From: Nemertoderma westbladi
Taxonomy: Eukaryota; Xenacoelomorpha; Nemertodermatida; Nemertodermatidae
Direction: 5' to 3'
DNA: 49,575 bases
Assembly: GCA_032718475.1 (NCBI GenBank)
Contig: JAUCBJ010000784.1
Location: 1 to 49,575, forward strand
The notes under the pieces were generated by a model. The model had not been told where the DNA came from and did no database searches. It saw only the letters and a list, made by a program, of their open reading frames with translations. Made by a program: the position numbers and the translations under genes. Within the stretch, counting starts at the first letter, position 1; the number at the start of each line of letters is the position of its first letter. Of the stretch, positions 1 through 10,361 are shown piece after piece.

Positions 1-1
1 C

Positions 2-943
2 CAAGGAGACACACTTGCACCATTCTTGTTCATTATTGTGGTTGACTATGTTCTACGCATGTCCTTAGATCATCATAATGATGATGGGGTGATGATAACT
101 CCACCTACTGGCTCCAGAAGTCGAGGAAATCCTGCCAAGTACCTAACTGATCTAGACTTTGCTGATGACTTAGGAGTACTCTCAGAATCATTAGAGGGAG
201 CCCAACGGCTCCTCAGCTCATTAGAACATGCTGCTTCTAGTGTTGGTCTTTTTATTAACTCCAGAAAGACCAAAATTCTGACAGTTAACTTTGAAAGTCC
301 TCAGCAAGTCTCTGATCGGATGAGCATAAGCTCAAAGGATGGTATGCTTGAGCATGTGGACGACTTCTGTTACCTGGGATCATGGATCCGGAAGTCAGGT
401 GAGGACCTTCGAATACGTAAGGGAAAGGCATGGGCAGCCTTGAATAGGCTTTCCAGGATTTGGAAGTCACCGAGAATTAATCGGAAACTTAAGGTCCGAT
501 TATTTAGAGCAGCAGTAGTTCCAGTACTCCTCTATGGGAGTCCATGCTGGGCTCTAACTGCTGAGGACACCAAATCTCTGGATGGCACATTCACAAGAAT
601 GCTACGCCGGGTTCATTGTGTCAAGTACAATGCACACATCTCCAACCAGACACTATATAACATTGGAGGTGTCTCATTGGTTCCCCCAAGCTTGACACTA
701 GAACAAAATCGCCTCCGCTTTGCAGGACATTGCTTTCGCCGTGAGGACCAGCCAGTGCATAATCTTGTACTTTGGCAGCCTCATGGAGTGAATAAGCATG
801 GTGGACAGCCCATACTTTCTTGAGACGCATCTTAAAGGACACTGGCCTTAAAGATGCGGATGATCTAGCAAATGTCATGGGTGATAGGGAGTTGTGGCGG
901 TGCAATTTTGTTGACAAGCCGGCACAGCATTCTTAAAAATGCA
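2..943 (+). pseudogene. RTE-like reverse transcriptase fragment (family 1), C-terminal half
   Basis: This is the C-terminal part of a non-LTR retrotransposon polymerase, cut off on the left by the window edge. Reading starts inside the GDTLAP segment of the RT palm and continues through the catalytic FADD box (LDFADDLGVLSES). It then runs through the thumb and a C-terminal stretch with RLRFAGHCFRRED and LVLWQPHG, typical of RTE-like elements. Relative to sister copies at 27.2 and 35.8 kb, a 1-bp loss near 811 shifts the frame, giving a stop at 821-823. The lost tail (ILKDTGL..DRELW) continues in another frame to the stop near 936. The element's 3' end is the GCAGCATGCCGAT at 951-963, shared with the other copies. 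It is a dead fragment. The assignment to reverse transcriptase is firm; the clade name is by similarity of motifs only. Confidence 0.85.
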
Positions 944-972
944 GCTGCAATGCAGCATGCCGATCCTAGTAG

Positions 973-1874
973 TGGTAGTTGGAGTTGATTGTTGGTTTGT
1001 TTGCTTGGCTGGTAGTTGGAGTTGATTCTTGGTTCGTTTGCTTGGCTGGTAGTTGGAGTTGATTCTTGGTTCGTTTGCTTGGCTGGTAGTTGGAGTTGAT
1101 TCTTGGTTCGTTTGCTTGGCTGGTAGTTGGAGTTGGTCGTTGGTTCGTTTGCTTGGCTGGTAGTTGGAGTTGATTGTTGGTTCGTTTGCTTGGCTGGTAG
1201 TTGGAGTTGATTCTTGGCTCGTTTGCTTGGCTGGTAGTTGGAGTTGATTCTTGGTTCGTTTGCTTGGCTGGTAGTTGGAGTTGATTCTTGGTTCGTTTGC
1301 TTGGCTGGTAGTTGGAGTTGATTCTTGGTTCGTTTGCTTAGCTGGTAGTTGGAGTTGATTCTTGGTTCGTTTGCTTGGCTGGTAGTTGGAGTTGATTCTT
1401 GGTTCGTTTGCTTGGCTGGTAGTTGGAGTTGATTCTTGGTTCGTATGCTTGGCTGGTAGTTGGAGTTGATTCTTGGTTCGTTTGCTTGGCTGGTATTTGG
1501 AGTTGATTCTTGGTTCGTTTGCTTGGCTGGTAGTTGGAGTTGATTCTTGGTTCGTTTGCTTGGCTGGTAGTTGGAGTTGATTCTTGGTTCGTTTGCTTGG
1601 CTGGTAGTTGGAGTTGATTCTTGGTTCGTTTGCTTGGCTGGTAGTTGGAGTTGATTCTTGGTTCGTTTGCTTGGCTGGTAGTTGGAGTTGATTCTTGGTT
1701 CGTATGCTTGGCTGGTAGTTGGAGTTGATTCTTGGTTCGTTTGCTTGGCTGGTATTTGGAGTTGATTCTTGGTTCGTTTGCTTGGCTGGTAGTTGGAGTT
1801 GATTCTTGGTTCGTTTGCTTGGCTGGTAGTTGGAGTTGATTCTTGGTTCGTTTGCTTGGCTGGTATTTGGAGTT
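973..1874. repeat. 37-bp minisatellite, about 24 copies
   Basis: The tandem array has an exact 37-bp period. On the plus strand each unit contains TAGTTGGAGTTGATTCTTGG followed by TTCGTTTGCTTGGCTGG. The units are highly uniform. Two variants (TCGTATGCTT at 1441 and 1700; TGGTATTTGG at 1491, 1750 and 1861) recur at 259 bp, or seven units, and at 111 bp, or three units, so blocks of units were duplicated. The minus strand of the unit has no stop codon. Because 37 is not a multiple of 3, every minus-strand frame stays open and reads a Q/N/T/P-rich peptide with a 37-residue period. I treat that reading as spurious. The array begins about 10 bp after the 3' end of the RTE-like fragment on its left. 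Confidence 0.97.
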
Positions 1875-1877
1875 TGC

Positions 1878-3935
1878 ACTGTATTATTTGAGTTATTTGG
1901 GGAACCAATGAGACACCGCCAATGTTATATAGTGTCTAGTTGGAGATGCATGCATTGTACTTGGCACAATGAACCCGGCGTACCATTCTTGTGAATGTGC
2001 CATCCAGAGATTTGGTGTCCTCAGCAGTTAGAGCCCAGCATGGACTCCCATAGAGGAGTACTGGAACTACTGCTGCTCTAAATAATCGGACCTTAAGTTT
2101 CCGATTAATTCTCGGTGACTTCCAAATCCTGGAAAGCCTATTCAAGGCTGCCCATGCCTTTCCCTTGCGTATTCGAAGGTCCTCACCTGACTTCCGGGTC
2201 CATGATCCCAGGTAACAGACATCCATATGCTCAAGCATACCATCTTTTGAGCTTATGCTCATCCGATCAGAGACTTGCTGAGGACTTTCAAAGTTAACTG
2301 TCAAAATGTTGGTCTTTCTGGAGTTAATAAAAAGACCAACACTAGAAGCAGCATGTTCTAATGAGCTGAGGAGCCGTTGGGCTCCCTCTAGTGATTCTGA
2401 GAGTACTCCTAAGTCATCAGCAAAGTCTAGATCAGTTAGGTACTTGGCAGGATTTCCTCGACTTCTGGAGCCAATAGGTGGAGTTATCATCACCCCATCA
2501 TCATCATCATCACTAAGGACATGTGTAGAACATAGTAAACAACAATTATGAACAAGAATGGTGCAAGTGTGTCTCCCTGGAGGACGCCCCATAACACTTC
2601 AAATGGTTCTGTGTCACCGTCAACAGTAGACACAAATGTTGTCGAACCATTGTATACTGATCTGATTGCTGCAATAATTTCATCAGGAATCCCATATAAT
2701 GAAATTATGCTGAACATACGTGAGCGAGAGACTGAATCAAAGGCCTTGAATAAGTCAACAAAGATAACAGCTAGAAGCCTGTCTTTCTTTTTTGATAACT
2801 CTTTAATTATCCTTTTAAGTTCCAAAATGGGCTCCATGGTCCCACGACCTTTACGGAACCCATTCTGATTTCCACGGAGCAGTCTCTCAATGGGATCCCT
2901 GATGCGATTTAATATAATTCTATTGTATTGCTTTGCAGCAATCGAGATCAATGAGATTCCCCGAAAAGAACCATAGAGTGTTAGGTTGCCCTTCTTGGGA
3001 ACTGGTACCAACTTATTTGTTTTCATTTCTTGTGGGACTCTTGTTGTTCGGTACATGTCTACTATGATGGGATAGATGAGCATTAAACACTCAGGTATTT
3101 TAAAGACCTCAGGGGGAACACCATCTACTCCACTGGCACCATTGGTCTTAATGCTCTTTGCAGCAGCCTTCACTTCTGCAAAGGAGATATCACCAATGGG
3201 AATATCTGGGACTACAGACTCAGACACTTTTATTTCTATAAAGTTATCAGGCAATACCCTGTCATTATTGAGGAGCTTTTCAAAGTGGGCCTTCCAACCA
3301 TTGAGGCGATCGGCTGGTGATTCAGCCTTAACCTTGGTGGTTGGTTGGCTTTATCGACCAGCAAGCAAGTTGATCGATCTCCATGCCTGGGATGATTGCC
3401 TGCTGTCATCAGCATCATTGCTGGCACCAACCTGTTGGTTTATTAGCTCCTGTAAATTAACAGAGTACTGTCTGTTCAGGGACCTAGATGCAGCCTTAAC
3501 TGCATTCTTGGCCGCTGTAGTCTGTTTGAGTCGGGACTCTTTATGCGCCTTGTAGAGGTAATTTCGGCACTTCTGAATTTTGTTGTCAGTCCAGGGGGCC
3601 CGTTTCCCGTTTCGAGGGTATACAGGAACTGTTTCTGCAGCTGCTAACTTAACTGCCTCTGTGATGGCAGTATAGCCCTCACAGTGATCTGCTGCCTCAG
3701 AGGCAAGAACCTCATACCTGTTGCTCAGCTGTAGTGTGAAGCTGGATCTCACACTTGGCTGTTGCAACAGAGAGCACCAGTCATGCCGCGGCAAGGCAGA
3801 TTTCGTTGTTCTGCTAGCACGCAGACTAAGTCTTACCTTGGCCACAATAAGGCGGTGAGCACTGGAGAAGGGTCGTAGTGTAAATGCATTACAGTCTTGT
3901 ATAGAGCTCCTGTATTTCCTACGAAACAGCATATA
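1878..3935 (-). pseudogene. RTE-like endonuclease/reverse transcriptase fragment (family 1), inverted copy
   Basis: A second copy of the family-1 element lies in the opposite orientation to the copy at the window start. Reading right to left: the end of the endonuclease domain (SAHRLIVAKVRLSLRAS, near 3830), a linker rich in K/R/A, then the RT palm with FVDLFKAFDS, GVLQGDTLAP and LDFADDLGVL. The first part reads in one frame down to about 3351 and the RT continues in another frame from 3254. A third frame is needed after a 1-bp loss in the GATGAT-rich stretch near 2500. The copy stops at about 1905 within what should be SLVPPSLTLEQN, so the last ~270 bp are missing and the 37-bp array follows. 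The 5' end is truncated inside the endonuclease. The usual SDH of the endonuclease reads SAH here. It is non-functional. Confidence 0.85.
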
Positions 3936-3998
3936 TTATATCAGGGACTTGTGACCACTTGGTCCACTATGAGTCCATAGCTTTCCAGTTCGCTTCTT

Positions 3999-4066
3999 GA
4001 ACTGGGTTCCAGCCGAAAACAATCCAGTTCCAGAGATATGGATTGTTTTCGGCTGGAACCCAGTTC
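3999..4066. repeat. Perfect inverted repeat, 28-bp arms, 12-bp loop
   Basis: The left arm 3999-4026 begins GAACTGGGTTCCAGCC. The right arm 4039-4066 is its exact reverse complement and ends GGCTGGAACCCAGTTC. The spacer at 4027-4038 is GTTCCAGAGATA. Pairing stops at both outer ends (T opposite T). It lies between the 5' end of the inverted family-1 fragment and the start of the family-2 element. It could be a hairpin formed by template switching or the end of a small element. Confidence 0.95.
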
Positions 4067-4276
4067 TAACCCAGGAGGCACACTTGGTTCAGGGTATAAC
4101 AAAAGGACCCTTACAGTCAGCAGCAGGGCTGTAGGCTTTGGATAGGCGGAAGGTAATCAACCAACGGCTAGACATGCTGACAAGGTCGGCGGAAGGTAAT
4201 CAACCAACGGCAACCTACTGCGAAGCCGCTTGTAGGAGTTGCGACCACAAGCGGTTTACTCCCGCAACTGAAAGAT

Positions 4277-5215
4277 ATGAGTATGAGAACCCTCCAGGAG
4301 AAATACCGGCTCGGTCGTCGCCCGGGTCAACAAAGACTGCGTCCCTCAGTGGTACACCAGGCTGGGGTCGATAAATTGGCTACTGGAACAGAAGACAGAG
4401 AAGAAAGAAGAACCAACCTGTTGAAATGTAAAAAGACACTAAAGATTGCTACAATGAACGCACGCACGCTGAAAGCACATATCAAACAGGGTGACATGGT
4501 GGCTCTGGCAATGGAATATAACATCGACATCATCTGCATCCAAGAACATCGGATTTGTCATGAAGATGCTGCCATGAAGTACAATGACATTGGAAATGGA
4601 TGGACGTTAGTAACAAGCTCAGCAGTAAGAAACTCGGCCAATGCATCAATTGGTGGAGTAGGAATTCTACTAAGCCCATTTGCACTTAAGACCCTAACAG
4701 CATCGAATCTATAAATTCCAGGGTTATGATCGCAACATTTGATGGGAATCCCAAGGCAACAGTTATATGTTGCTACAGTCCAACCAATGCCTCAGAGCCA
4801 GAACAAGCAGTTAGGTTTTATGAAGAACTGACTGGACTTATAAAGGACATTCCGAAACACAATGTTAAAGTCATTGCTGGTGACCTGAATGCGCAAATTG
4901 GCCCAGAAGACATCTAGGGTTACACCTATAACACCAGTTCTAACAGAAATGGGTACTTACTTTTAGACCTAATGGAAGAATGTGAATTGATACCAATAAA
5001 CAACACATTCGAAAAGAGTAAGGGGAAGCTATGGACCTTTCAATACCCTAATGGAACCAAAGCACAACTGGAATACATCCTTATAAACAAAAAGTGGAGA
5101 AACAGCATGATCAACTGCTAGGCATACAGCTCGTTCAACCTAATTGGTTCGGACCACAGAATTGTGACTGCAGAGATCAGACTCAGTTTGAGAGCCAGCA
5201 AATCCAGGACAAGCA
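4277..5215 (+). pseudogene. Endonuclease domain of the family-2 RTE-like element
   Basis: This is the target-nicking endonuclease of the element. The reading LKIATMNARTL, then IDIICIQEHRI, then CCYSPTN, then VIAGDLNAQIG, then WTF..PNGTKAQLEYI, then SDHRIVTAEIRL follows the order of an APE-type endonuclease. The metal-binding QEH, GDLNA and SDH motifs are intact. The frame is broken: a shift near 4695-4712 (normal reading would continue SIESINSRV) and stops at 4915-4917 (TAG after GPEDI) and near 5119 (TAG after MINC). The preferred start is the ATG at 4277, but the domain proper begins at about 4440, so the true start is not fixed by the sequence. Dead copy. Confidence 0.8.
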
Positions 5216-7271
5216 AGCAAATCAACTATGACTGGGAGAAACTCAGAACTGACAATGCTGTAAAGGATGCTTATACAGTAGAAGTTCAAAACCGCTTTGA
5301 AGCACTTCAGTCAATGTATGAAGACCAATCCACCAATTCAATATCCCCCAGAAACCCAAACGTAAACAGTATGCGCCATGGCAAAACTCTGAGGTTATTT
5401 GTAAGAGAGAAGATATTAAGATAGCCTACAAAGTTAAAACCGAACAACCAACAACCGAAAACATTAACAAGGTTGAGAAAGCTAAGAACGATCTTAAATT
5501 GGCCTACAACATCAGCCAGGAAAAGTACATACAGGATAAAATTGAAGCAATTACAACTGCTCACATACAGCAACAATCAAGACTTACCTGACAAACTGTA
5601 AATGAGGTATCTGGTCGGAAAAGTTGTGCAAAGGGGCGCCTCAAAGCCGATAGTCCTGAAGAACGTGTTGGGAAGTGGAAAAATCACTTCAGCAACTTGC
5701 TTGGGCAGCCACCAAACATCGAGGTCAGCCCTACAAGGAAAATATATAACAAGACACTACCTATAGAAACAGGGGACTTCACACCTGCCGAACTCCAAAG
5801 AAGCATTAAAAGCATGTCCAATAATAAAGCGAGTGGATTAGATGAAATCCCAGCAAAGGTATGGAAAACCGGAGTGCTAAACAGACCATTGTTGAATGTT
5901 TGCAACCGGATGTTAAAAGGGGAAAAGCCTTCACCAATTTGGACTAAAGGTCAACTAAAGCCTCTCCCCAAGAAAGGAGACCTCGGTATACCAACAAACT
6001 ATCGTGGGATCTGTCTGCTTGTGGTAGCTGCCAAAATATATAATAAAATGATTCTATATAGGATTAGGCCTCACATAGAGAAACTACTGCGTAAGAGCCA
6101 AAACGGATTTCGACCAAGTAGATCAACAATAGCTCAGATACTTGCATTACGGAGACTGATTGAAGGAATTAAGTCAAAGAAGCTCCCCGCAGTCATGACT
6201 TTTGTGGACTTCAAGAAGGCATTCGACTCCATCCATAGAGGTAAAATGCTGGAAATCCTAAGAGCTTATGGAATACCAGAAGTAATCGTTGCTAGAATTG
6301 GATTGTTATATTGTGACACAGAAGCACAGGTACTCTCACCAGATGGTGAAACTGAGTTTTTCTCAATCCTGGCTGGTGTACTGCAAGGTGACACATTAGC
6401 ACCATTACTATTTGTAATTGTACTGGATTACTCAATGAGGACGGCCACAAAGGGTGAAGATCTGGGATTCACACTTCAAGAACGCAGAAGTAGTAGATAT
6501 CCGGCAACTACAGTCACAGACACCGACTTTGCGGATGATATCGCCCTGCTCTCTAATACGCTAGCAGATGCACAGCTTCTACTAAATAAAGTGGAGAGGG
6601 CTGCTAAGGAGGTTGAATTGCATATAAATGCTACCAAGACCGAATTCATGACTTTTAATGTTGATTGAAACTTGACAACCATTGATAATAATCAACTAAG
6701 GAAGGTTGACGACTTCCAGTACCTAGGATCATGGATAGAGAGTAGCAAAAAGTACATAGAAGTTAGGAAAGCAAAGACTTGGGTAGCTCTATCAAAAATG
6801 GATACCATCTGGAAATCAGATCTCCCCAGGCACCTGAAGACTAAGTTCTTTCGAGCCACAGTGGAAAGTGTATTTTTATACGGGGGTGAGACCTGGACAC
6901 TGACTAAATCACTTGAACAACGAATTGATGGTTGCTACACAAGACTACTAAGGGCAGCCCTCAACATCAGCTGGAGACAACAAATGACAAATGTCGAGCT
7001 TTATGGTACAATACCACCTGTATCAACCACCCTCCGTGAACGCAGATTAAGATTCAGTGGGCACTGCTGGCGAAGTAAAGACGAGATCATACCAGATCTA
7101 CTTTTCTGGCAACCAACTCATGGAAAGCGTAGTCGTGGACGACCGGCCATAACATATATAGATCAACTTGAAAGGGATACTGAACTTGGGAGAATCGAAA
7201 TTGCGACAACTATGGAGAATCGGGAAGCCTGGAAGGATCTCATTTCCACTGTCCGAGTTCGCTCGACTTAG
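5216..7271 (+). pseudogene. Reverse transcriptase domain of the family-2 RTE-like element
   Basis: After a degraded linker (frameshifts between about 5424 and 5697) the RT reads openly from 5697. The motifs fall in order within this open stretch: PLPKKGD (89-95), NYRGICLL (101-108), QNGFRPSRST (135-144), FVDFKKAFDS (169-178), GVLQGDTLAP (227-236) and the catalytic FADD (278-281). A TGA at 6666-6668 interrupts the ORF at MTFNVD. The same frame then continues to 7271 with YLGSWIES, ATVESVFLYGGETWTLT and the C-terminal RLRFSGHCWRSKDE..LLFWQPTHGKRSRGRP motif. All three catalytic aspartates of the RT are present, so the copy looks fairly young despite its breaks. RTE-like by motif order and C-terminal tail. 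Confidence 0.88.
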
Positions 7272-7282
7272 TAGTAGTAGTA

Positions 7283-7672
7283 CCTACCTTTAAAAGCTGT
7301 GCAATTAGTGATAAAACAAATATTGATACCGGTACATTGGATGATTCTAAACAGAAAACTCGATGCGTATGGAGGAATAGCATAAAGGAAAAATTTATTG
7401 TAAACATGAACTCTAATACTGTAAAGAGCGATTTAGAAAATATTGGTACGTTTATTTTATCCGATAACAACTTTCCAGTAGAATTTATACTGTATGTAAT
7501 AGTGCTGAAGTTGAGGATGAATTTAATTTCTTACTTGTCTGTAGCAGGTACAGTGCTTTAAGAAATACATATTTAGGTAGGCGATATTCCACATTCCCAA
7601 CTCGAAACGAGTTTAACGAGTTGATGGTATTTACAAATAACTCACATTTTTCATGCATTTAAGCTACGTTAC
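7283..7672 (+). pseudogene. C-terminal remnant of another retroelement polyprotein
   Basis: Between the family-2 element and the 40-bp array lies a short coding remnant. One frame reads a lysine-rich stretch (WRNSIKEKFIVNMNS) to about 7490. A shifted frame from 7495 reads CNSAEVEDEFNFLLVC followed by SRYSALRNTYLGRRYS, then a stop at about 7663. The pattern of an acidic E-D-E-F-(H/N)-F-L-L-x-C-x-x-Y-x-x-L-R segment is the zinc-binding-like tail found after the RT domain in many invertebrate retroelements. The upstream RT is absent, so this is a 5'-truncated piece with at least one frameshift. The call rests on the motif alone. Confidence 0.45.
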
Positions 7673-7782
7673 AACGTTATTGATGCCCAGTTAGAGAATT
7701 AGTTAACTGTCTAAAATTTAATGAACTAAATGAGTAAAAATTAAAAAATAAAAAGCTAAAAAATTATCCTTATTGTGCTCAT

Positions 7783-10141
7783 TGCTTATTTTGGCTTATC
7801 ATGTTTATTGTTAATTTGAGATTGTTTATTTGGGCTTATCCTGTTTATTGTTAATTTGAGATTGTTTATTTTGGCTTATCCTGTTTATTGTTAATTTGAG
7901 ATTGTTTATTTTGGCTTATCCTGTTTATTTTTAATTTGAGATTGTTTATTTTGGCTTATCCTGTTTATTGTTAATTTGAGATTGTTTATTTTGGCTTATC
8001 CTGTTTATTGTTAATTTGAGATTGTTTATTTTGGCTTATCCTGTTTATAGTTAATTTGAGATTGTTTATTTTGGCTTATCCTGTTTATTGTTAATTTGAG
8101 ATTGTTTATTTTGGCTTAACCTGTTTATTGTTAATTTGAGATTGTTTATTTTGGCTTATCCTGTTTATTGTTAATTTGAGATTGTTTATTTTGGCTTATC
8201 CTGTTTATTGTTAATTTGAGATTGTTTATTTTGGCTTAACCTGTTTATTGTTAATTTGAGATTGTTTATTTTGGCTTATCCTGTTTATTGTTAATTTGAG
8301 ATTGTTTATTTTGGCTTATCCTGTTTATTGTTAATTTGAGATTGTTTATTTTGGCTTAACCTGTTTATTGTTAATTTGAGATTGTTTATTTTGGCTTATC
8401 CTGTTTATTGTTAATTTGAGATTGTTTATTTTGGCTTATCCTGTTTATTGTTAATTTGAGATTGTTTATTTTGGCTTATCCTGTTTATTGTTAATTTGAG
8501 ATTGTTTATTTTGGCTTATCCTGTTTATTGTTAATTTGAGATTGTTTATTTTGGCTTATCCTGTTTATTGTTAATTTGAGATTGTTTATTTTGGCTTATC
8601 CTGTTTATTGTTAATTTGAGATTGTTTATTTTGGCTTATCCTGTTTATTGTTAATTTGAGATTGTTTATTTTGGCTTATCCTGTTTATTGTTAATTTGAG
8701 ATTGTTTATTTTGGCTTATCCTGTTTATTGTTAATTTGAGATTGTTTATTTTGGCTTATCCTGTTTATTGTTAATTTGAGATTGTTTATTTTGGCTTATC
8801 CTGTTTATTGTTAATTTGAGATTGTTTATTTTGGCTTATCCTGTTTATTGTTAATTTGAGATTGTTTATTTTGGCTTATCCTGTTTATTGTTAATTTGAG
8901 ATTGTTTATTTTGGCTTATCCTGTTTATTGTTAATTTGAGATTGTTTATTTTGGCTTATCCTGTTTATTGTTAATTTGAGATTGTTTATTTTGGCTTATC
9001 CTGTTTATTGTTAATTTGAGATTGTTTATTTTGGCTTATCCTGTTTATTGTTAATTTGAGATTGTTTATTTTGGCTTATCCTGTTTATTGTTAATTTGAG
9101 ATTGTTTATTTTGGCTTATCCTGTTTATTGTTAATTTGAGATTGTTTATTTTGGCTTATCCTGTTTATTGTTAATTTGAGATTGTTTATTTTGGCTTATC
9201 CTGTTTATTGTTAATTTGAGATTGTTTATTTTGGCTTATCCTGTTTATTGTTAATTTGAGATTGTTTATTTTGGCTTATCCTGTTTATTGTTAATTTGAG
9301 ATTGTTTATTTTGGCTTATCCTGTTTATTGTTAATTTGAGATTGTTTATTTTGGCTTATCCTGTTTATTGTTAATTTGAGATTGTTTATTTTGGCTTATC
9401 CTGTTTATTGTTAATTTGAGATTGTTTATTTTGGCTTATCCTGTTTATTGTTAATTTGAGATTGTTTATTTTGGCTTATCCTGTTTATTGTTAATTTGAG
9501 ATTGTTTATTTTGGCTTATCCTGTTTATTGTTAATTTGAGATTGTTTATTTTGGCTTATCCTGTTTATTGTTAATTTGAGATTGTTTATTTTGGCTTATC
9601 CTGTTTATTGTTAATTTGAGATTGTTTATTTTGGCTTATCCTGTTTATTGTTAATTTGAGATGTTTATTTTGGCTTATCCTGTTTATTGTTAATTTGAGA
9701 TTGTTTATTTTGGCTTATCCTGTTTATTGTTAATTTGAGATTGTTTATTTTGGCTTATCCTGTTTATTGTTAATTTGAGATGTTTATTTTGGCTTATCCT
9801 GTTTATTGTTAATTTGAGATTGTTTATTTTGGCTTATCCTGTTTATTGTTAATTTGAGATGTTTATTTTGGCTTATCCTGTTTATTGTTAATTTGAGATT
9901 GTTTATTTTGGCTTATCCTGTTTATTGTTAATTTGAGATGTTTATTTTGGCTTATCCTGTTTATTGTTAATTTGAGATTGTTTATTTTGGCTTATCCTGT
10001 TTATTGTTAATTTGAGATTGTTTATTTTGGCTTATCCTGTTTATTGTTAATTTGAGATGTTTATTTTGGCTTATCCTGTTTATTGTTAATTTGAGATTGT
10101 TTATTTTGGCTTATCCTGTTTATTGTTAATTTGAGATGTTT
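7783..10141. repeat. 40-bp minisatellite array, left part, about 59 copies
   Basis: The exact 40-bp period has a unit running from CTGTTTATTGTTAATTTGAG to ATTGTTTATTTTGGCTTATC. The first units (7783-7860) carry several substitutions and the middle is almost uniform. TTGGCTTAAC variants recur at 8111, 8231 and 8351, exactly three units apart. From 9659 rightwards, 39-bp units (GAGATGTTT instead of GAGATTGTTT) are interspersed, often every second unit. The right edge at 10141 is where the two-ORF retrotransposon interrupts the array. The unit has no coding content. Confidence 0.98.
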
Positions 10142-10361
10142 ATTTATTTATTTATTTATTTAATTTAATATCGTACGTTATTAACACAGTAATAAGTACA
10201 GCGTAGAAAAGTATACTAATAACTAGGTAGCACAAATAGAGTGTAAAGTAAGTAAATACAGAGCCAACAGGAACAGACAAACCAGGATTAATGATGGCAC
10301 ATGAATAGAATAGATGCACAACCAATATGAGACAAATGCACAAAAAATAATGTTAAATCGT

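Larger units (their letters stand above)
4070..7282 (+). mobile_element. RTE-like non-LTR retrotransposon (family 2), nearly full length but inactive
   Basis: A single-ORF type element in which an apurinic-like endonuclease is followed by a reverse transcriptase, as in the RTE group. The 5' region (about 4070-4276) carries a 24-bp direct repeat (4145-4168 and 4188-4211, core AAGGTAATCAACCAACGGC), 43 bp apart, possibly a repeated 5' UTR or promoter unit. The 3' end follows the ORF stop at 7271 and runs into a short (TAG)n tail. The exact 5' boundary is uncertain, and no target-site duplication could be found by eye. The coding parts are described separately. Confidence 0.75.

Noticed and set aside
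973-1874. CRISPR-like array
   Set aside because: Units are directly adjacent with no unique spacers, and the genome is eukaryotic. The same applies to the 40-bp and 52-bp arrays.
865-1908. Long minus-strand open frames (334 and 347 codons) over the 37-bp repeats
   Set aside because: They exist because the repeat unit has no stops. All frames give the same repeat, the ends run into unrelated retroelement sequence, and there is no known domain.
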